64,000 bases of DNA from Lactarius indigo (taxonomy: Eukaryota > Basidiomycota > Agaricomycetes > Russulales > Russulaceae): the NCBI GenBank assembly GCA_025766275.1, contig JAFKAC010000031.1:642841-706840 (forward strand), written 5' to 3'. Below, in pieces: positions 59,330 to 64,000 of this stretch. The position numbers and the translations under genes were made by a program. Under the pieces are notes generated by a model that had not been told where the DNA came from, searched no databases, and saw only the letters and a program-made list of their open reading frames with translations. Each line of letters starts with the position of its first letter. Within the stretch, counting starts at the first letter, position 1.

Positions 59330-60079
59330 ATGTCCTGTAATGTCAATGAGCGCACATACATCATGGTCAAGGTGTGGGCACTTCGCCCACCAACACACAC
59401 AGATCCACTGACGACGAGGGCTGTCTTGTCCCATCGTAGCCCGACGGCGTCCAGCGGGGTCTAGTCGGCAACATCATCGACCGCTTCGAGAAGCGTGGTT
59501 TTAAACTCATCGCTCTCAAGCTCGTCCACGCTACCCCCGCACATATCGAGAAGCGTGGGTCCAGTCACCGTTGCGCATCAGCATCCAAACTCACGTATCT
59601 GGATCCCCTTCCTTCCTTTGCAGATTACCATGTTTGGAGCGGAACATCATTCTTCCCTGGCCTTGTCAAGTACATGACTTCGGGTCCTGTTGTCGCCATG
59701 GTCTGGCAAGGTCTCGCCGCTGTCAAGACGGGCCGCGTGATGCTTGGCGAAACCAACCCGCTGGCCTCTTCTCCCGGTTAGTCCCTCATTCTAAATTCTG
59801 GCTGTACCCTAGCCTCAATACGAATATGCGCTGCACACCAAAATCACAGGTACTATCCGTGGCGACTTTGCCCTCGACATCGACCGCACCATCTGCCACG
59901 GTTCTGACTCAGTTGAAAACGCCGAGAAGGAGATCAAACTGTGGGTTTTTCCTTCTTTCTTCTTCCACGCGCAGGACGCCGACCCGTATCATGTCCTCTT
60001 TTCTCTTTCTCTCTGCAGCTGGTTTCCAGAAGGTGTCGTTCAGTACGATGCCACGTTCGCCTCCTGGATCTTCGAATAG
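59330..60079 (+). CDS. Nucleoside diphosphate kinase
   Basis: NDP kinase transfers phosphate between NTPs and NDPs through a phosphohistidine. Exon 1 is ATG 59330, [14 protein letters not shown]. Exon 2 after ccatcgtag gives [20 protein letters not shown] and [18 protein letters not shown]. Exon 3 gives [20 protein letters not shown] and [17 protein letters not shown]. Exon 4 has the active site [15 protein letters not shown], and exon 5 [19 protein letters not shown]. Introns are GT-AG and in phase. Two oddities: the usual YADL-x-x-KPFF stretch reads [10 protein letters not shown], and the usual RNI before the active His is RTI. The catalytic His and the Lys in MVKPDG are present. Confidence 0.9.
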
Positions 60080-60831
60080 ATTAAAGCATCACAAGGGCGG
60101 CATGTTTCAAACTTCATTTTCTCGAGAAGGGCTCGTACTCTGATGTAAATACACAAAAAGCTTGGCTAGGCTCGCGCTTATGCAGGTTCAGTTTACGCAT
60201 CAGACCGGCCTTTTTCGATCTCACTCTGGCAATGTGCGTGTGATGCAGGAGACAACAATTGTACTGTATGGGAGGGACTTTGATATCATAAGTTTCAGGT
60301 TGGTTTCCTAAATTAACCCCCTGCTGAATCAGTGTCGGATAACTGGACACCCTTCGATTGGTGAGGGCCGAGAGTCTGGGGATCTCCTATGCTACGATGT
60401 TGATTGAAGTTACACCACAAAAGTTGCCAATGCACTCGGCCAGTGCCTCGAGGAACTCGTTCTCACGACAACTGCCAGGGAGGTTCTCGTCAAATATATG
60501 AACGGTATGATGTCGGTGTTCTTAAGCCTTCATGGGATCTAACACCGTATGGAGCGCTGCATGCGTAAAATATGACGACCTGGCGATGGGTACTAGGGCA
60601 GGGGTCGGGAAGCCTTGGCCAGAACGGATACGTCTGGTCTGGGGGCGTCTTTCCGTCGCGCCCTGTCCATTTCTGTTCCTTTGTCCACCGTCCATCGCAA
60701 CAATCGCCCCTGTTCATATTCATATTTGATTTCTGGTGCCCTCTAATGGATGACCAGCCTACCAGCTGACTTGGATTTACGTTCAGTTGCGGCGGGGGTT
60801 CGAAAGTGAAATATTTTTTTTTTTCGTTCAG
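60080..60831. other. Probable upstream part of RhoGAP gene, unresolved
   Basis: Short stretches look coding, notably VANALGQCLEELVLTTARE and VLVKYMN at about 60420-60505. I could not join them to the RhoGAP exons or find the arginine-finger exon that should lie here. Confidence 0.3.
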
Positions 60832-61478
60832 CTCCACAGACACAATCCATTCCGTTGCGATGCTCATCAGGGTGAGCCATTGAAACCATTGCGAACGCGT
60901 CAATTTCTTGAATTCGTTTCTAGCGCTACCTTTGGACCGGGACCTTCCAGATCCAATGGTTTATGCGCTCTCTGCAAGATCGTGAGTGCGGCCGTGGACA
61001 ATATAGACGGAATAGAGGAAAGCAGAGTGTTGATGTTCTTGCACACTTCCGCACAACCATATCCTGACAGCGTTTAGCCAGATATGCCGAACATTATTTA
61101 TCGCTGTTGCGATCGAAGATCGGTGAACTACACCCCTTTCACAGGGCAGCTCTAGAAACTGTTGCTGCACCTCTCGCGTGTTGCCTCCCATTCAGATCAG
61201 AAAATACAATGGTCATAAAGGCCCTCGCAGCTCAGTTCTGCTACACTATCCTTCATGGGAATGCGGTTTTGCAGGACGGTGTTCACGTGAAGACTACTTG
61301 TTGTAATTCTTTCTCACTGACTCTCTCGAAGCACCTGGTTTTGGAGGATCTCATCCGAGATCCGCATACCCCGTTTGACGAGCGACCTTCTCCATCACCA
61401 GTTTCCTTACCCTATGTGAAGACAACGTCTACGCTCACCGTAATTTACGGCTCGTGTTTGAGTCCCAAGTTGCCATAA
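60832..61478 (+). CDS. RhoGAP domain, 3' exons only (partial)
   Basis: Exons encode the second half of a RhoGAP domain: DTIHSVAMLIRRYL, DLPDPMVYALSARS, then YAEHYLSLLRSKIGELHPF and HRAALETLLHLSRVASHSDQ. After these come NTMVIKALAAQFCYTILHGN and AVLQDGVH, then LVLEDLIRDPHTPFDERPSP. The domain would stimulate GTP hydrolysis by Rho/Cdc42-type GTPases, but its catalytic arginine-finger segment is not found upstream. Extra bases interrupt the frame at 61160-61161, 61200-61201 and 61204-61205, and probably twice near 60925-60935. The +2 net change at 61200-61205 is explained by two doubled sites. It is either the end of an intact but unreadable gene or a truncated copy. Confidence 0.65.
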
Positions 61479-61697
61479 CCCGCTGAGGTCCGCTAAGATT
61501 CAAGCCACGAGCTCTACTACCCGACATCGTCCAGAGCTTGCTGGTAGCCTCCCCACACCTATCCAATCCTCATCGCCTTCGAGTGCTGCTATGGAGGGTC
61601 ACCTCACACCATCACCAACTCCCTTGCTGAACCCCTACCGGAACTTCTGTAGATTATGGATAGTTTCGGGAGCTTGGAACACACGCGCGGAGCGAAC

Positions 61698-61851
61698 TGG
61701 ATAACACGGAAAGTCTCAGGAATCGCGTACGGGCGATGACTGAAATGTATTTACCTGGATAACATGGAAAGTCTATCCAGGCGTGAGTGTACTGTAGGGT
61801 AACGAATGGTAGTGTTTTCTCACCTTAAGAATCGTGTACGGGCGATGACTG
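61698..61851. repeat. Interleaved direct repeats
   Basis: Two short blocks occur twice in order. ggataacacggaaagtct (about 61699) recurs as ggataacatggaaagtct (about 61757). gaatcgcgtacgggcgat (about 61719, extending to gactg) recurs as gaatcgtgtacgggcgat (about 61829). Each pair differs by one transition. Confidence 0.75.
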
Positions 61852-62142
61852 ACTCGGAGGTGGACGGTACTAGCGAGCGAAGGTATATAACTACTAAGTA
61901 AAACATCGAGGACATACAAACATCACGCTAAAGAGTGACAGGACATGACAGAGGGGCTTCAGTTTAGACGGAAACTAGGGTAGACAGACAGGCAGCGGAA
62001 AAGATATCGGAAATGCGGGAACGTTGCACATAGACGCGCTGAATCTCAACTTCCGTCGTCAGTTATATTTACTGAAGGAATGGAGACGACTGCGCAAGAG
62101 CAGGCCATACCCGGAGTGAGAGGCGCCGAGGTGGTAGAGACA

Positions 62143-62166
62143 TTTCCGAATAGTTTTCCGAATAGT
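62143..62166. repeat. 12-bp perfect tandem duplication
   Basis: The unit tttccgaatagt occurs twice head to tail in the gene-poor end region. Confidence 0.8.
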
Positions 62167-63399
62167 TCTCCCCCTGAGCCCTGAGGTGTGTCGCCAACAT
62201 CAGTCACTGAGCGGTGGTTACAACTTGAACACCAGCTTCGACTAACCCCACACCCAGAATCGCTGACGATCCCTCAAAGCTCACCTGGGAGTGTGCCATC
62301 GAGTACTTCGTGTTTTCCTCCTCTTCTCTGCCACGAGCTTCCAAGCTGGAGTTTACATTTTCCTCTTTATCTTGTATTTCTGGATGCCATCGTCTCATGA
62401 AATCAACGGGCATCCAATGAATGAAATCAATCGCTTTGCAATCGTACGCAATAACATTGAACATACAAATGAATCCGCACGCTTTTAGTCCGGACGATTG
62501 GATGCGATTGCATTGATTCGACCAGGATTCTAACTGGACATCAGGGTTACCGTATGTCTTTCACAACTCGTGGAATTGGGTCGGGTAGCACAGAGGAACC
62601 CGGAGTTCCTCTGCGCCGAATGAATTCCTGCAAAACCCGGACTCGGATTTTGAAAGAGTTCATTCGACGTGTGGAGAAAAGTGACTGCGAGACAGACTGC
62701 ATGCGATATGGTTTGGATTCTTGAGTTGATTGAGTACTTGAGTGTTCACGCGTAAACGATTGCGACGAGGTATTGCCAATGCATGGCAATAATGTACCCA
62801 CTTCGGCTCTGGCCCTGTTCGATCGCTTCACGATCATCTAGGTTTCGCCGCAAGCGCTGTACAAAGCAGCTGTTGTCCCAAACGTGCAGACGCTCCACCT
62901 GCGGACTACTCTGAAAACTGAAGCTGCCTCGTCGCGCTTCGCACTGTAGACAGAACCCCCGTTGGGACTGGCGTCACACCAAGTCGTGTTTCCTTCGAGC
63001 GCTCACGGGGTAGTTGGTGCGCGTGAACCCACTTGGGCTCGTTTTCCTCTCCCTTTTTTTTGGATAATTTCTTGCGCGCATATGTTTTTCAAGTATTCTT
63101 TCTCTCATCACACTCATTGCGACTCGACCTTTATCTTCGAAGAGAAAGGCACAGGTACCCTCATGTCGCTGCCGTCCCTATGGCCACAAACTTTCCATCT
63201 TTTGACGATCTTTGCACGATCACTGGCCAATACGCCTATCTTCACATTGCGCTTGGCTCCTATTCTGTCTGAGAAGAGCTGCACTCTTGGTCAAGCACAG
63301 TGTATTGAATTGATGACAACCGTACTGCAAGTAGGTATCAGAAAATAACGTACATAGGATACCACTGGCATTAGAAGCGTACAAAACCTAAAGTTACAC

Positions 63400-63720
63400 G
63401 GCGTTGGGGTCGTGGTGCGGATGTGTCCCAGCCATGCGTGGGCGTTCTCGCGCAGCACCAGGTCTATCCGAGAAAAAGGGAGCATGATGATGGGAGGTAT
63501 GGAGAGGACCGTGTGGAGGATGAACACGAACCGAACCGCTTACCCTCTGCCTCAGCCCACCTTTCCTCATGGACCAGCCAGGTCGCGCATGTCAAGCCGG
63601 TGGCAGGCTTGACGGCGATCTTGTGCAATGTGCGGATGTAGAGCCACTACGTTGCTTTTTTGTTGCTGCTCTTGGTAGATATTTTTTCTGACACAATGGA
63701 TGGGGCGTCGTACATGTAGC
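63400..63720 (-). CDS. Possible membrane protein fragment
   Basis: On the - strand, KIAVKPATGLTCATWLVHEE and RWAEAEGKRF are followed one frame over by FVFILHTVLSIPPIIMLPFS and RIDLVLRENAHAWLGHI. The second part contains a clear hydrophobic helix and both parts read as coding. The frame change near 63530 has the same one-base character as the other events in this window. The family is unknown to me. No start or stop can be fixed. Confidence 0.3.
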
Positions 63721-64000
63721 GGAAGGCGCTGGCTACGCGGGTGACGAGAGTCTGGGCTCTGACGCCGTCGTCACGTCTTCATGATACAGGTTACACGACG
63801 GGGACAGGGCAAAACGGATCAATGGCACGATAGGCGAGTAAGATGGGGGAAGGTTGCACTGAGCGCCCCCACTCCTTTGGGCTGCAGGCTTGAGATCGGG
63901 CAGGCGGGATGCGCCTAGATCTTTACCGAGCTCGGGGCAGCCTGATGTTAGCTGAAATCTCCCGTGACGAAAATCGAATACATGCTTGATTTGAGGTAAA

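Larger units (their letters stand above)
61479..64000. other. Gene-poor end of window
   Basis: About 2.5 kb with short direct repeats (listed) and no clear gene except a weak membrane-protein fragment near 63.4-63.7 kb. ORFs at 62204-62464 (-), 62547-62837 (-) and 62962-63348 (+) have no signature. Confidence 0.4.

Overview
The window looks like nuclear DNA of a basidiomycete fungus, most likely an Agaricomycete. The genes are dense and broken by many 45-70 bp introns, and the protein families and their basidiomycete-style sequence variants fit that group. I saw no rRNA, tRNA, CRISPR array, intact transposon or bacterial feature. Gene models were built by joining exons by eye. Spans include introns.

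Layout. 1-20 kb: a TmpA-like membrane oxidoreductase, a PLP serine/threonine dehydratase, PET100, glutamate decarboxylase, a small acidic protein, a GPI-anchored cupredoxin-like protein, an unknown gene, MOG1, and an MIT/coiled-coil protein resembling Atg38/NRBF2. 19-27 kb: a hypothetical gene, chaperonin CCT1, APC/C subunit CDC27 and a Ser/Pro-rich acidic protein. 27.3-30.5 kb has little recognisable coding. 30.5-52 kb is a run of nuclear and genome-maintenance genes: TMA20/MCT-1, exportin CRM1, kinetochore SPC24, CAF-1 large subunit, an RFC clamp-loader subunit, CBP4 (mitochondrial), an ING-PHD protein, a BLM/SGS1-type RecQ helicase and DDX41. 52-60 kb is metabolic: a relic and an intact copy of galactose-1-phosphate uridylyltransferase, the bifunctional PFK-2/FBPase-2, a GT8-like glycosyltransferase and NDP kinase. 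The last 4 kb holds the 3' end of a RhoGAP gene and little else.

Arrangement. Several neighbours are head-to-head with short shared promoters: MIT protein/hypothetical, CRM1/SPC24, CAF-1/RFC and CBP4/ING. MOG1, CRM1 and DDX41 belong to nuclear transport and RNA handling. SPC24, CDC27, RFC, CAF-1, ING and RecQ belong to replication, chromatin and mitosis. I see no biosynthetic cluster linking the genes.

The strongest anomaly is in the sequence itself. Many highly conserved genes (CCT1, CRM1, RFC, TMA20, CBP4, CDC27, RecQ, TmpA-like, RhoGAP) carry single extra bases that break the frame. In nearly every case the extra base and its neighbour are the two alternatives of a codon third position, usually a synonymous T/C or A/G pair. 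The simplest reading is that both alleles of heterozygous SNPs from a dikaryotic or diploid source were written side by side in the assembly. About 14 other genes in the window have none. The affected genes should therefore not be called pseudogenes on this sequence alone.
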